NCBI GenBank assembly: GCA_013076295.1
Contig: RQOL01000528.1
Coordinates: forward strand, 124,001-188,000
DNA: 64,000 nt
Direction: 5' to 3'
Origin: Sanderia malayensis
Lineage: Eukaryota > Cnidaria > Scyphozoa > Semaeostomeae > Pelagiidae
A program made the position numbers and the translations under genes. The notes under the pieces were generated by a model. The model had not been told where the DNA came from, did no database searches, and saw nothing but the letters and a program-made list of their open reading frames with translations. Of this stretch, positions 24,391 to 38,200 are shown one piece after another (positions within the stretch are counted from its first letter, which is position 1; every line of letters begins with the position of its first letter).

Positions 24391-26219
24391 TAGTGTAAAT
24401 TGTGGGAATGAATGGCACTTTTCATTAGTGTAAATTGTGGGAACGAATATTATCTTCTTTATCTGTTTTTACCGTCTTTGTGTGGATTCATGTGTAAATT
24501 GTGGGGATGAACGTTATTTTTCATTACTGCAAATTGTGAGAATGAATGCTCTATAATTGATTAGCTTTAGCTGTTTTTAGCGTTCATTCGTGTGGAAAGT
24601 GTGGGAATGAATTTTTTTTCATTACTGTAACTTGTGGGAATGAATGTTTTTTCATTATTGTAATGTGTGGAAATCAATGTCAACTTTCATCAGTCTAAAT
24701 TGTGCGAATGAATGTCACTTTTTATTAGTGTAAACTGTGCGTGTGAATGCTCCATTATTGATTAGCTTTGGCTGTTTTTAACGTTGATTCGTGTGGATAT
24801 TGTGAGAATGATTTTTTTTCATTACTGTAATTTGTGGGAATGAATGTTTATTTTCATTAGTGCAAATTGTGGAAATAAATGTCATATTTTTATTAGTTTT
24901 AGGTTTACTTATGTTGATTCGTGTGTACATTGTGGGAATGAATGTTAATATGACTGAAAAAAGTAACTAGAAGTGTTTTCACTATTTTTCAGATGGATTA
25001 ACGTAGATTCACGTGTGAAATGTGGGAATGGGTGTAAATCTTGAACTGACAAAAGTTGTGGGAATGAATGTTACTTTTCATTAGTGTAAATTGTTGGAAA
25101 GAATGTTATATACTTTTTAGCTCTTTTTACATGGAATAATGTGTAAATTGTGGGAATCGATGTCATTTCTCAACAGTCTAAATTGTGGGAATGAATGTTT
25201 CTTTTCATTAGTCCAAATTGTGGGAATGAACTTTAAATTTTTATTAGTCTTAGGTGTTTTTATGTTGATTCGTGTGTAAATTGTAGAAATGAAAGTTATT
25301 TTTCATTAGTGCAAATGGTGGGAATGAATATTATCTTATTTATCTCTTTTTACCGTCTTTGCGTGGATCCATGTGTAAATTGTGGGGATGAAGGTTATTT
25401 TTCATTACTGCAAATTGTGGAAATGAATGCTCTATTATTGATTAGTTTTAGCTGTTCTTACGTTGATTCGTGTGTAAATTGCGGGAAGGAATTTTTTTCA
25501 TTACTGTAATTTATGTCAATCATGGTTACTATTCATTAGTGTAAATTGTGGGAATGAACTTTAAATTTCTATTTTTTTCATTACTGTCATTTATGTGAAT
25601 CATGGTTACTTTTCATTAGTGTAAATTGTGGGAAAGAATGTCATATTTTTATTTGTTTTAGGTGTATTTATGTTGATTCATGTGTAAGTTGTGGGAATCA
25701 ATGTCAACTTTCGTCAGTCTAAGTTGTGGGAATGAATGTCACTTTTCATTAGTGTAAAGTGTTTGAATGAAAATTATCTTCTTTATCTGTTTTTACCGTT
25801 TTTGCGTGGATTCATGTGTAAATTGTGGGATTAATTTTATTTTTATTACTGTAACTTGTGGGAATGAATGTCACTTTCCTCTAGTGCAAATTGCGGGAAA
25901 GAACGTTAAATTTTTATCTGTTTTTGCCGTTTTTGCGTGGATTCGTGTGTAAATTGTGGGAATGAATTTTTTTCATTACTGTAATGTGTGGGAATCAATG
26001 TTACTTTTCATTAGTATAATTTGTGGGAAAGAATGCTATATTTTTTAGCTCTTTTTACGTGGAATAATATGTAAATTGTGGGAATCAATGTCAACTTTTA
26101 TCAGTCTAAATTGTGGGAATGAATGTCAGTTTTCATTAGTGTAAATTGTGGGAATGAATGCTCTGTTATTGATTAGCTTTAGCTATTTTTGACGTTGATT
26201 CGTGTGGAATTTGTGGGAA
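24391..26219 (+). repeat. Mosaic block of three borrowed modules
   Basis: About 24,391-24,650 resembles 27,820-28,050. About 24,655-25,570 matches 3,830-4,740 at an offset of 20,826 (marker and LA unit both fit). About 25,575-26,210 matches 11,950-12,600 at an offset of about 13,660. The switch points are abrupt. Confidence 0.75.
24923..25054 (+). repeat. Branch-CAG marker element 8 (type I)
   Basis: CAG ends at 24992. The branch-like segment reads AACTAGAAGTG, which changes CTAA to CTAG. Confidence 0.9.
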
Positions 26220-26301
26220 TGAATGTTTCTTTTCATTAGTGCAAATTGTGGGATTAAATGTCATGTTTTTGTTAGTTTTAGGTTTACTTATTTTGATTCG
26301 A

Positions 26302-26433
26302 GTGTACGTTGTGGGAATGAATGTTAATATGACTGAAAAAAGTAACTAAAAGTGTTTTCACTATTTTTCAGATAGATTAACGTAGATTCACGTGTGAAAT
26401 GTGGGAAAGGGTGTAGATCTTGATCTGACATAT
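26302..26433 (+). repeat. Branch-CAG marker element 9 (type II)
   Basis: CAG ends at 26371. The follower core reads GGGAAAGGGTG, shared only with element 13, its 15,575-bp partner. Confidence 0.9.
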
Positions 26434-27773
26434 ATTGTGGGAATGAATGTTACTTTTCATTAGTGTAAATTGTGGGAAAGAATGTTATATACTTTTTTGT
26501 TCTTTTTACATGGAATAATGTGTAAATTGTGGGAATCAATGTCATTTCTCAACAGTCTAAATTGTGGTAATGAATGTTTCTTTCATTAGTGCAAATTGTG
26601 GGAATGAATTTTAAGTTTTTATTAGTTTTAGGTGTTTTTATGTAGATTCGTGTGTAAGTTGTGGGAATGAAGGTTATGTTTCATTAGTGTAAATTGTGGG
26701 AATGAATATTATCTTTTTTATCTGTTTTTACTGTTTTTGCGTGGGTTCATGTGTAAATTGTGGGGATGAAGGTTAGTTTTCATTGCTGCAAATTGCGGGA
26801 ATGAATCCTCTATTATTGTTTAGTTTTAGCTGTTTTTACGTTGATTCGTGTTTAAATTGTGGGAAGGAATTTTTTTTCATTACTGTCATTTATGTGAATC
26901 ATGGTTACTTTTCATTAGTATAAATTGTGGGAAAGAATGCTATATACTTTTTAGCTCTTTTTATGTGGAATAATGTGTAAATTGTGGGAATCAATGTCAT
27001 TTCTCAACAGTCTAAATTGTGGGAATGAATGTCACCTTTCATTAGTGTAAATTGTGGGAATGAATATTATCTTCTTTGTCTGTTTTTCCCATTTTTGCGT
27101 GGATTCATGTGCAAATTGTGGGGATGAAGGTTATTTTTCATTACTGCAAATTGTGGGAATGAAATTCATATTTTTATCTCTTTTTGCCGTTTTTGCGTGG
27201 ATTCGTGTGTAAATTGTGGGAATGAATTTTTTTTCACTACTGTAATGTGTGGAAATCAATGTTACTGTTCATTAGTGTAATTTGTGCGAAAGAATGCTAT
27301 ATTTTTTTTTAGCTCTTTTTACGTGGAACAATGTGTAAATTGTGGGAATCAATGTCAACTTTCATCAGTCTAGATTGTGGGAATGAATGTCACTTTTCAT
27401 TAGGGTAAATTGTGGGAATGAATATTATCTTTTTTATCTCTTTTTACCGTTTTTGCGTGGATTCATGTGTAAGTTGTGGGGATGAAGGTTATTTTTCATT
27501 ACTGCAAATTGTGGGAATGAATCCTCTATTATTGTTTAGTTTTAACTGTTCTTACGTTGATTCGTGTGTAAATTTGTTGGAAGGAAATTTTTTCATTACT
27601 GTAATTTATCTGAATCATGGTTACTTTTAATTAGTGTAAATTGTGGGAAAGAATGCTATATACTTTTTAGCTTTTTTTACTTGGAATAATGTGTAAATTG
27701 TGGGAATCAATGTCATTTCTCAACAGTCTACATTGTGGGAATGAATGTCACCTTTCATTAGTGTAAATTGTGG

Positions 27774-27843
27774 GAATGAATGGCACTTTTCATTAGTGTA
27801 AATTGTGGGAATGAATGGCACTTTTCATTAGTGTAAATTGTGG
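27774..27843 (+). repeat. Two consecutive identical 35-bp units (GGCAC type)
   Basis: The short unit with spacer GGCACTTTTCATTAG occurs twice in direct succession before a GGGAACGAAT core. The same doublet recurs near 32,800, 43,350 and 48,370. A related pair near 24,385 has GGCAG then GGCAC. It is a local expansion that breaks the long/short alternation. Confidence 0.82.
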
Positions 27844-29012
27844 GAACGAATATTATCTTCTTTATTTGTTTTTACCGTCTTTGTGTGGATTCATGTGTAA
27901 ATTGTGGGGATGAACGTTATTTTTCATTACTGCAAATTGTGAGAATGAATGCTCTATAATTGATTAGCTTTAGCTGTTTTTAGCGTTCATTCGTGTGGAA
28001 AGTGTGGGAATGAATTTTTTTTCATTACTGTAATTTGTGGGAATGAATGTTTCTTTTCATTAGTGCAAATTGTGGGAATAAATGTCATATTTTTATTAGT
28101 TTTAGGTGTATTTATGTTGATTCATGTGTAAGTTGTGGGAATCAATGTTAACTTTCGTCAGTCTAAATTGTGGGAATGAATGTCACTTTTCATTACTGTA
28201 AATTGTGGGAATGAATATTATCTCTTTTATCTGTTTTTACCGTTTTTGCGTGGATTCATGTGTAAATTGTGGGGATGAAGGTTATTTTTCATTACTGCAA
28301 ATTGTGGGAATGAATCCTCTATTATTGTTTAGTTTTAACTGTTCGTACGTTGATTCGTGTGTAAATTGTGGGAAGGAATTTTTTTCATTACTGTAATTTA
28401 TGTGAATCATGGTTACTTTTCATTAGTGTAAATTGTGGGAAAGAATGCTATATACTTTTTAGCTCCTTTTACGTGGAATAATGTGTAAATTGTGGGAATG
28501 AATGTCACTTTTCATTAGTGTAAATTGTGGGGATGAATATTATCTTCTTTGTCTGTTTTTCCCATTTTTGCGTGGATACATGTGCAAATTGTGGGGATGA
28601 AGGTTATTTTTCATTACTGCAAATTGTGGGAATGAAAGTCATATTTTTATCTCTGTTTGCCGTTTTTGCGTGGATTCGTGTAAAAAATGTGGGAATGAAT
28701 TTTTTTTCATTACTGTAATGTGTGGAAATCAATATTACTGTTCATTAGTGTAATTTGTGGGAAAGAATGCTATATTTTTTAGCTCTTTTCACGTGGAACA
28801 ATGTGTAAATTGTGGGAATCAATGTCAACTTTCATCAGTCTAAATTGTGGGAATGAATGTCACTTTTCATTAGGGTAAATTGTGGGATAGAATGCTATAT
28901 TTTTTTTAGCTGTTTTTACGTGCAATAATGTGTAAATTGTGGGAATCAATGTAAACTTTCATCAGTCTAAATTGTCCGAATGAATGTCACTTTCATTAGT
29001 GTAAATTGTGGG

Positions 29013-29643
29013 AATGAATACTATCTTCTTTATCTGTTTTTACCGTCTTTGCGTCGATTCATGTGTAAATTGAGGGGATGAGCGTTATTTTTCATTACTG
29101 CAAATTGTGGGAATCAATGCTCTGTTATTGATTAGCTTTAGCTGTTTTTAGCGTTGATTCGTGTGCAAATTGCATGAAGGAATTTTTTTCATTACTGTAA
29201 TTTGAGGGAATGAATGTTTCTTTTCATTAGTGCAAATTGTGGGAATAAATGTCATTTTTTTATTAGTTTTAGCTGTTCTTACATTGAATCGTGTGTAAAT
29301 TCCGGGAAGGAATTTTTTTGCATTACTATAATTTATGTGAATCATGGTTACCTTTCATTTGTGTAAATTGTGGGAAATATTGCTAAATTTTTTTTAGCTG
29401 TTTTTACGTGGAATAATGTGTAAATTGTGGGAATCAATGTCAACTTTCATTAGTCTAAATTGTGGGAATGAATGTCATTTTTCAAAAGTGCAAATTGTGG
29501 GAATGAATATTATCTTCTTTGTCTGTTTTTACCGTTTTTGCGTGGATTCACGTGTAAATTGTGGGGATGAAGGTTGTTTTTCATTGCTGCAAATTGTGGG
29601 AATGAATGCTCTATTATTGTTTAGTTTTAGCTTTTCTTACGTT
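29013..29643 (+). repeat. 1,567-bp spaced internal repeat, first arm
   Basis: Matches 30,580-31,210 at an offset of 1,567 and ends exactly where the second arm acquires the hairpin. It contains a TGCATGAAGGAA core variant and a CCGGGAAGGAA variant. The same pair exists in copy B (44,590 region and 46,156 region). Confidence 0.8.
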
Positions 29644-30115
29644 GATTCGTGTGTAGATTGTGGGAAGGAATTTTTTTTCATTACTGTAATTTATGTGAAT
29701 TATGGTTACTTTTCATCAGTGTAAATTGTGGCAATTAATGTCACTTGTCATTAGTGTAAATGGTGGGAATGAATATCATCTTTTTTATCTGTTTTTGCCG
29801 TTTTTGCGTGGATTCGTGTGTAAATTGTCGGAATGACTTTTTTTCATTATTGTAATGTGTGGAAATCAATGTCAACTTTCATCAGTCTAAATTGTGCGAA
29901 TGAATGTCACTTTTTATTAGTGTAAACTGTGCGTGTGAATGATCCATTATTGATTAGCTTTGGCTGTTTTTAACGTTGATTCGTGTGGATATTTTGAGAA
30001 TGAATTTTTTTTCATTACTGTAATTTGTGGGAATGAATGTTTATTTTCATTAGTGCAAATTGTGGGAATAAATGTCATATTTTTATTAGTTTTAGGTTTA
30101 CTTATGTTGATTCGT

Positions 30116-30247
30116 GTGTACATTGTGGGAATGAATGTTAATATGACTGAAAAAAGTAACTAAAAGTGTTTTCACTATTTTTCAGATGGATTAACGTAGA
30201 TTCACGTGTGAAATGTGGGAATGGGTGTAAATCTTGAACTGACAAAA
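30116..30247 (+). repeat. Branch-CAG marker element 10 (type I)
   Basis: CAG ends at 30185. Partner of element 14 at 15,576 bp and of element 11 at 1,923 bp. Confidence 0.9.
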
Positions 30248-30579
30248 GTTGTGGGAATGAATGTTACTTTTCATTAGTGTAAATTGTTGGAAAGAATGTT
30301 ATATACTTTTTAGCTCTTTTTACATGGAATAATGTGTAAATTGTGGGAATCGATGTCATTTCTCAACAGTCTAAATTGTGGGAATGAATGTTTCTTTTCA
30401 TTAGTCCAAATTGTGGGAATGAACTTTAAGTTTTTATTAGTTTTAGGTGTTTTTATGCTGATTCGTGTGTAAATTGTAGAAATGAAGGTTATTTTTCATT
30501 AGTGCAAATGGTGGGAATGAATATTATCTTTTTTATCTCTGTTTACCGTTTTTGCGTGGATCCATGTGTAAATTGTGGG

Positions 30580-31210
30580 GATGAATATTATCTTCTTTAT
30601 CTGTTTTTACCGTCTTTGCGTGGATTTATGTGTAAATTGAGAGGATGAACGTTATTTTTCATTACTGCAAATTGTGGGAATCAATGCTCTGTTATTGATT
30701 AGCTTTAGCTGTTTTTAGCGTTGATTCGTGTGCAAATTGCATGAAGGAATTTTTTTCATTACTGTAATTTGAGGGAATGAATGTTTCTTTTCATTAGTGC
30801 AAATTGTGGGAATAACTGTCATTTTTTTATTAGTTTTAGCTGTTCTTACATTGAATCGTGTGTAAATTCGGGGAAGGAATTTTTTTGCATTACTATAATT
30901 TATGTGAATCATGGTTACCTTTCATTTGCGTAAATTGTGGGAAATAATGCTAAATTTTTTTTAGCTGTTTTTACGTGGAATAATGTGTAAATTGTGGGAA
31001 TCAATGTCAACTTTCATTAGTCTAAATTGTGGGAATGAATGTCATTTTTCAAAAGTGCAAATTGTGGGAATGAATATTATCTTCTTTGTCTGTTTTTACC
31101 GTTTTTGCGTGGATTCACGTGTAAATTGTGGGGATGAAGGTTGTTTTTCATTGCTGCAAATTGTGGGAATGAATGCTCTATTATTGTTTAGTTTTAGCTG
31201 TTCTTACGTT
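30580..31210 (+). repeat. 1,567-bp spaced internal repeat, second arm
   Basis: Second arm of the pair with 29,013-29,643. From about 31,315 to 32,503 the sequence instead matches 29,393-30,580 at an offset of 1,922-1,923, so this region is built from two overlapping duplications with different periods. Confidence 0.8.
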
Positions 31211-31224
31211 GAACAGCTAAAACT
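31190..31224. repeat. Perfect 14-bp inverted repeat (hairpin) 1
   Basis: Left arm AGTTTTAGCTGTTC (31,190-31,203), loop TTACGTT, right arm GAACAGCTAAAACT (31,211-31,224), which is the exact reverse complement. The right arm replaces the usual TTCGTGTGTAGATT of an LB unit; the flanking GTTGA and GTGGGAAGGAA are unchanged. Confidence 0.95.
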
Positions 31225-32038
31225 GTGGGAAGGAATTTTTTTTCATTACTGTAATTTATGTGAATCATGATTACTTTTCATTAGGGTAAATTGTGGGAAA
31301 AAATGCTATATTTTTTTAGCTCTTTTTACGTGGAATAATGTGTAAATTGTGGGAATCAATGTCAACTTTCATCAGTCCAAATTGTGGGAATGAATGTCAC
31401 TTTTCATTAGTGCAAATTGTGGGAATGAATATTATCTTCTTTGTCTGTTTTTACCGTTTTTGCGTGGATTCACGTGTAAGTTGTGGGGATGAAGGTTCTT
31501 TTTCATTGCTGCAAATTGTGGGAATGAATGCTCTATTATTGTTTAGTTTTAGCTGTTCTTACGTTGATTCGTGTGTAGATTGTGGGAAGGAATTTTTTTT
31601 CATTACTGTAATTTATGTGAATTATGGTTACTTTTCATCAGTGTAAATTGTGGCAATTAATGTCACTTGTCATTAGTGTAAATGGTGGGAATGAATATCA
31701 TCTTTTTTATCTGTTTTTGCCGTTTTTGCGTGGATTCGTGTGTAAATTGTCGGAATGAATTTTTTTTCATTATTGTAATGTGTGGAAATCAATGTCAACT
31801 TTCATCAGTCTAAATTGTGCGAATGAATGTCACTTTTTATTAGTGTAAACTGTGCGTGTGAATGATCCATTATTGATTAGCTTTGGCTGTTTTTAACGTT
31901 GATTCGTGTGGATATTTTGAGAATGAATTTTTTTTCATTACTGTAATTTGTGGGAATGAATGTTTATTTTCATTAGTGCAAATTGTGGGAATAAGTGTCA
32001 TATTTTTATTAGTTTTAGGTTTACTTATGTTGATTCGT

Positions 32039-32170
32039 GTGTACATTGTGGGAATGAATGTTAATATGACTGAAAAAAGTAACTAAAAGTGTTTTCACTA
32101 TTTTTCAGATGGATTAACGTAGATTCACGTGTGAAATGTGGGAATGGGTGTAAATCTTGAACTGACAAAA
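32039..32170 (+). repeat. Branch-CAG marker element 11 (type I)
   Basis: CAG ends at 32108. Preceded by an LC unit reading GGGAATAAGTGTC, which destroys AATAAA and is shared with the partner locus at about 47,570. Confidence 0.9.
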
Positions 32171-34114
32171 GTTGTGGGAATGAATGTTACTTTTCATTAG
32201 TGTAAATTGTTGGAAAGAATGTTATATACTTTTTAGCTCTTTTTACATGGAATAATGTGTAAATTGTGGGAATCGATGTCATTTCTCAACAGTCTAAATT
32301 GTGGGAATGAATGTTTCTTTTCATTAGTCCAAATTGTGGGAATGAACTTTAAGTTTTTATTAGTTTTAGGTGTTTTTATGTTGATTCGTGTGTAAATTGT
32401 AGAAATGAAGGTTATTTTTCATTAGTGCAAATGGTGGGAATGAATATTATCTTTTTTATCTCTGTTAACCGTTTTTGCGTGGATCCATGTGTAAATTGTG
32501 GGGATGAAGGTTATTTTTCATTACTGCAAATTGTGGGAATGAATCCTCTATTATTGTTTAGTTTTAACTGTTCTTACGTTGATTCGTGTGTAAATTTGTG
32601 GGAAGGAATTTTTTTCATTACTGTAATTTATCTGAATCATGGTTACTTTTAATTAGTGTAAATTGTGGGAAAGAATGCTATATACTTTTTAGCTTTTGTT
32701 ACTTGGAATAATGTGTAAATTGTGGGAATCAATGTCATTTCTCAACAGTCTACATTGTGGGAATGAATGTCACCTTTCATTAGTGTAAATTGTGGGAATG
32801 AATGGCACTTTTCATTAGTGTAAATTGTGGGAATGAATGGCACTTTTCATTAGTGTAAATTGTGGGAACGAATATTATCTTCTTTATCTGTTTTTACCGT
32901 CTTTGTGTGGATTCATGTGTAAATTGTGGGGATGAACGTTATTTTTCATTACTGCAAATTGTGAGAATGAATGCTCTATAATTGATTAGCTTTAGCTGTT
33001 TTTAGCGTTCATTCGTGTGGAAAGTGTGGGAATGAATTTTTTTTCATTACTGTAATTTGTGGGAATGAATGTTTCTTTTCATTAGTGCAAATTGTGGGAA
33101 TAAATGTCATATTTTTATTAGTTTTAGGTGTATTTATGTTGATTCATGTGTAAGTTGTGGGAATCAATGTCAACTTTCGTCAGTCTAAATTGTGGGAATG
33201 AATGGCACTTTTCAATTGTGCAAATTGTGTGAAGGAATATTATCTTTTTTATCTGATTTTACCGTCTTTGTGTGGATTCATGTGTATATTGTGGGGATGA
33301 AGGTTATTTTTCATTACTGCAAAGTGTGGGAATGAATCCTCTATTATTGTTTAGTTTTAACTGTTCTTACGTTGATTCGTGTGTAAATTGTGGGAAGGAA
33401 TTTTTTTCATTACTGTAATTTATGTGAATCATGGTTACTTTTCATTAGTGTAAGTTGTGGGAAAGAATGCTATATACTTTTTAGCTCCTTTTACGTGGAA
33501 TAATGTGTAAATTGTGGGAATGAATGTCACTTTTCATTAGTGTAAATTGTGGGAATGAATATTATCTTCTTTGTCTGTTTTTCCCATTTTTGCGTGGATA
33601 CATGTGCAAATTGTGGGGATGAAGGTTATTTTTCATTACTGCAAATTGTGGGAATGAAAGTCATATTTTTATCTCTTTTTGCCGTTTTTGCGTGGATTCG
33701 TGTAAAAAATGTGGGAATGAATTTTTTTTCATTACTGTAATGTGTGGAAATCAATGTTACTGTTCATTAGTGTAATTTGTGGGAAAGAATGCTATATTTT
33801 TTTTAGCTCTTTTCACGTGGAACAATGTGTAAATTGTGGGAATCAATGTCAACTTTCATCAGTCTAAATTGTGGGAATGAATGTCACTTTTCATTAGGGT
33901 AAATTGTGGGAATGAATATTATCTTTTTTATCCCTTTTTACCGTTTTTGCGTGGATTCATGTGTAAATTGTGGGAATCAATGTCAACTTTCATCAGTCTA
34001 AATTGTCCGAATGAATGTCACTTTTCATTAGTGTAAATTGTGGGAATGAATATTATCTTCTTTATCTGTTTTTACCGTCTTTGCGTCGATTCATGTGTAA
34101 ATTGAGGGGATGAA

Positions 34115-34255
34115 GGTTATTTTTCATTACTGCAAATTGTGGGAATGAAAGTCATATTTTTATCTCTTTTTGCCGTTTTTGCGTGGATTCGTGTAAAAAA
34201 TGTGGGAATGAATTTTTTTTCATTACTGTAATGTGTGGAAATCAATGTTACTGTT
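34115..34255 (+). repeat. Replaced patch in copy A
   Basis: Copies A and B agree on both sides but differ completely here. This 141-bp patch duplicates the neighbouring sequence around 33,625-33,765, including the unusual GTGTAAAAAATGTGGGAATG unit. The B counterpart (49,689-49,961, 273 bp) instead matches 29.1-29.35 kb. Confidence 0.82.
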
Positions 34256-34522
34256 CATTTGTGTAAATTGTGGGAAATAATGCTAAATTTTTCTTAGCTG
34301 TTTTTACGTGGAATAATGTGTAAATTGTGGGAATCAATGTCAACTTTCATCAGTCTAAATTGTGGGAATGAATGTCACTTTTCAATAGTGCAAATTGTGG
34401 GAATGAATATTATCTTCTTTGTCTGTTTTTACCGTTTTTGCGTGGATTCACGTGTAAATTGTGGGGATGAAGGTTGTTTTTCATTGCTGCAAATTGTGGG
34501 AATGAATGCTCTGTTATTGTTT

Positions 34523-34557
34523 AGTTTTAGCTGTTCTTACGTTGAACAGCTAAAACT
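34523..34557. repeat. Perfect 14-bp inverted repeat (hairpin) 2
   Basis: Arms at 34,523-34,536 and 34,544-34,557 with the same 7-nt loop. It is preceded by GCTCTGTTATTG, a variant shared with hairpin 5. Confidence 0.95.
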
Positions 34558-35104
34558 GTGGGAAGGAATTTTTTTTCATTACTGTAATTTATGTGAATCA
34601 TGATTACTTTTCATTAGGGTAAATTGTTGGAAAGAATGCTATATTTTTTTAGCTCTTTTTACGTGGAATAATGTGTAAATTGTGGGAATCAATGTCAACT
34701 TTCATCAGTCTAAATTGTGGCAATGAATGTCACTTGTCATTAGTGTAAATGGTGGGAATGAATATCATCTTTTTTATCTGTTTTTGCCGTTTTTGCGTGG
34801 ATTCGTGTGTAAATTGTCGGAATGAATTTTTTTTCATTATTGTAATGTGTGGAAATCAATGTCAACTTTCATCAGTCTAAATTGTGCGAATGAATGTCAC
34901 TTTTTATTAGTGTAAACTGTGCGTGTGAATGCTCCATTATTGATTAGCTTTGGCTGTTTTTAACGTTGATTCGTGTGGATATTGTGAGAATGATTTTTTT
35001 TCATTACTGTAATTTGTGGGAATGAATGTTTATTTTCATTAGTGCAAATTGTGGGAATAAATGTCATATTTTTATTAGTTTTAGGTTTTCTTATGTTGAT
35101 TCGT

Positions 35105-35236
35105 GTGTACATTGTGGGAATGAATGTTAATATGACTGAAAAAAGTAACTAAAAGTGTTTTCACTATTTTTCAGATGGATTAACGTAGATTCACGTGTGA
35201 AATGTGGGAATGGGTGTAAATCTTGAACAGACAAAA
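35105..35236 (+). repeat. Branch-CAG marker element 12 (type I)
   Basis: CAG ends at 35174. The tail reads GAACAGACAAAA, shared only with element 16. Confidence 0.9.
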
Positions 35237-38200
35237 GTTGTGGGAATGAATGTTACCTTTCATTAGTGTAAATTGTTGGAAAGAATGTTATATACTTTTT
35301 AGCTCTTTTTACATGGAATAATGTGTAAATTGTGGGAATCGATGTCATTTCTCAACAGTCTAAATTGTGGGAATGAATGTTTCTTTTCATTAGTCCAAAT
35401 TGTGGCAATGAACTTTAAGTTTTTATTAGTTTTAGGTGCTTTTATGTTGATTCGTGTGTAAATTGTAGAAATGAAGGTTATTTTCATTAGTGCAAATGGT
35501 GGGAATGAATATTATCTTTTTTATCTCTTTTTACCGTTTTTGCGTGGATCCATGTGTAAATTGTGGGGATGAAGGTTATTTTTCATTACTGCAAATTGTG
35601 GAAATGAATGCTCTATTATTGATTAGTTTTAGCTGTTCTTACGTTGATTCGTGTGTAAATTGCGGGAAGGAATTTTTTTCATTACTGTAATTTATGTCAA
35701 TCATGGTTACTATTCATTAGTGTAAATTGTGGGAATGAACTTTAAATTTTTATTAGTTTTAAGTGTATTTATGTTGATTCGTGTGTAATTTGTGGCAATC
35801 AATGTCAACTTTCATCAGTCTAAATTGTGGGAATGAATGTCACTTTTCATTAGTGTAAATTGTGGGAATGAATATTATCTTTTTATCTGTTTTGCCGTTT
35901 TTGCGTGGATTCGTGTGTAAATTGTGGGAATGAATTTTTTTTTCGTTACTGTAATGTGTGGAAATCAATGTTACTGTTCATTAGTGTAATTTGTGGCAAA
36001 GAATGCTATGTTTTTTTAGCTCTTTTTACGTGGAACAATGTATAAATTGTGGGAATCAATGTCAACTTTCATCAGTCTAAATTGTGGGAATGAATGTCAC
36101 TTTTCATTAGTGTAAATTGTGGGACTGAATATTATCTTTTTTATCTCTTTTTACCGTTTTTGCGTGGATCCATGTGTAAATTGTTGGGATGAAGGTTATT
36201 TTTCATTACTGCAAATTGCGGGAATGAATCCTCTATTATTGCTTAGTTTTAGCTGTTCTTACGTTGATTCGTGTGTAAATTGTGGGAAGGAATTTTTTTC
36301 ATTACTGTAATTTATGTGAATCATGGTTACTGTTCATTAGTGTAAATTGTGGGAAAGAATGCTACATACTTTTTAGCTCTTTTTACGTGGAATAATGTGT
36401 AAATTGTGGGAATCAATGTCATTTCTCAACAGTCAGCATTGTGGGAATGAATGTCACCTTTCATTAGTGTAAATTGTGGGAATGAAGGTTGTTTTTCATT
36501 AGTGTAAATTGTGGGAATGAATATTATCTTTTTTATCTGTTTTACCGTTTTTGCGTGGATTCATGTGTAAATTGTGGGATTAATCTTTTTTTTATTACTG
36601 TAAATTGTGGGAATGAATGTTTCTTTTCATTTTCAGTGTAAATTGTTGGAATCAATGTCACTTTTCATTAGTGTAAATTGTGGGAATGAATAATATCTTC
36701 TTTGTCTGTTTTTACCGTTTTTTCGTGGATTCATGTGTAAATTGTGGGGATGAAGGTTATTTTTCATTACTGCAAATTGTGGGAATGAATGTTTCTTTTG
36801 ATTAGTGCAAATTGTGGGAATGAATATTATCTTTTTTATCTGTTTTTACCGTTTTTGCGTGGATTCATGTGTAAATTGTGCGGATGAAGGTTATTTTTCA
36901 TTACTGCAAATTGTGGGAATGAATGCTCTATTATTGATTAGCTTTAGCTGTTCTTACGTTGATTCGTGTGTAAATTGCATGAAGGAATTTTTTTTTCATT
37001 ACTGTAATTTATGTGAATCATGGTTACTTTTCATTAGTGTAAATTGTGGGAAAGAATGCTATATACTTTTTAGCTCCTTTTACGTGGAATAATGTGTAAA
37101 TTGTGGGAATGAATGTCACTTTTCATTAGTGTAAATTGTGGGAATGAATATTATCTTCTTTGTCTGTTTTTCCCATTTTTGCGTGGATACATGTGCAAAT
37201 TGTGGGGATGAAGGTTATTTTTCATTACTGCAAATTGTGGGAATGGAAGTCATATTTTTATCTCTTTTTGCCGTTTTTGCGTGGATTCGTGTAAAAAATG
37301 TGGGAATGAAATTTTTTTCATTACTGTAATGTGTGGAAATCAATGTTAGTGTTGATTAGTGTAATTTGTGGGAAAGAATGCTATATTTTTTTAGCTCTTT
37401 TCACGTGGAACAATGTGTAAATTGTGGGAATCAATGTCAACTTTCATCAGTCTAAATTGTGGGAATGAATGTCACTTTTCATTAGGGTAAATTGTGGGAA
37501 TGAATATTATCTTTTTTATCCCTTTTTACCGTTTTTGCGTGGATTCATGTGTAAATTGTGGGAATGAATGTCATACTTTTATCTGTTTGTTCCGTTTTTG
37601 CATGGATTCGTGTGTAAATTATGGGAATTAATGCCTTTTCATTACTCTAATGTGTGGTAATCAATGTTACTTTTCATTAGTGTAATTTGTGGGAAAGAAT
37701 GCTATATTTTTTTTGCTCTTTTTACGTGGAATAATGTGTAAATTGTGGGAATCAATGTCAACTTTGATCGGTCTAAATTGTGGGAATGAATGTCACTTTT
37801 CAATAGTGCAAATTGTGGGAATGAATATTATCTTCTTTGTCTGTTTTTACCGTTTTTGCGTGGAATCACGTGTAAATTGTGGGGATGAAGGTTATTTTTC
37901 ATTACTGCAAATTGTGGGAATGAATCCTCTATTATTGTTTAGTTTTAGCTGTTCTTACATTGAATCGTGTGTAAATTCCGGGAAGGAATTTTTTTGCATT
38001 ACTATAATTTATGTGAATCATGGTTACCTTTCATTTGTGTAAATTGTGGGAAATAATGCTAAATTTTTTTAGCTGTTTTTACGTGGAATAATGTGTAAAT
38101 TGTGGGAATCCATGTCAACTTTCATCAGTCTAAATTGTGGGAATGAATGTCACTTTTCAATAGTGCAAATTGTGGGAATGAATATTATCTTCTTTGTCTG

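Noticed and set aside
37689..38042. Longest open frame (117 codons), and the roughly 90 other open frames of 60-106 codons
   Set aside because: They are the same repeat translated in one frame, start at whichever core gives ATG and end where a T-run changes the frame. No domain, no start context, no consistent length, and they recur only because the repeat recurs.
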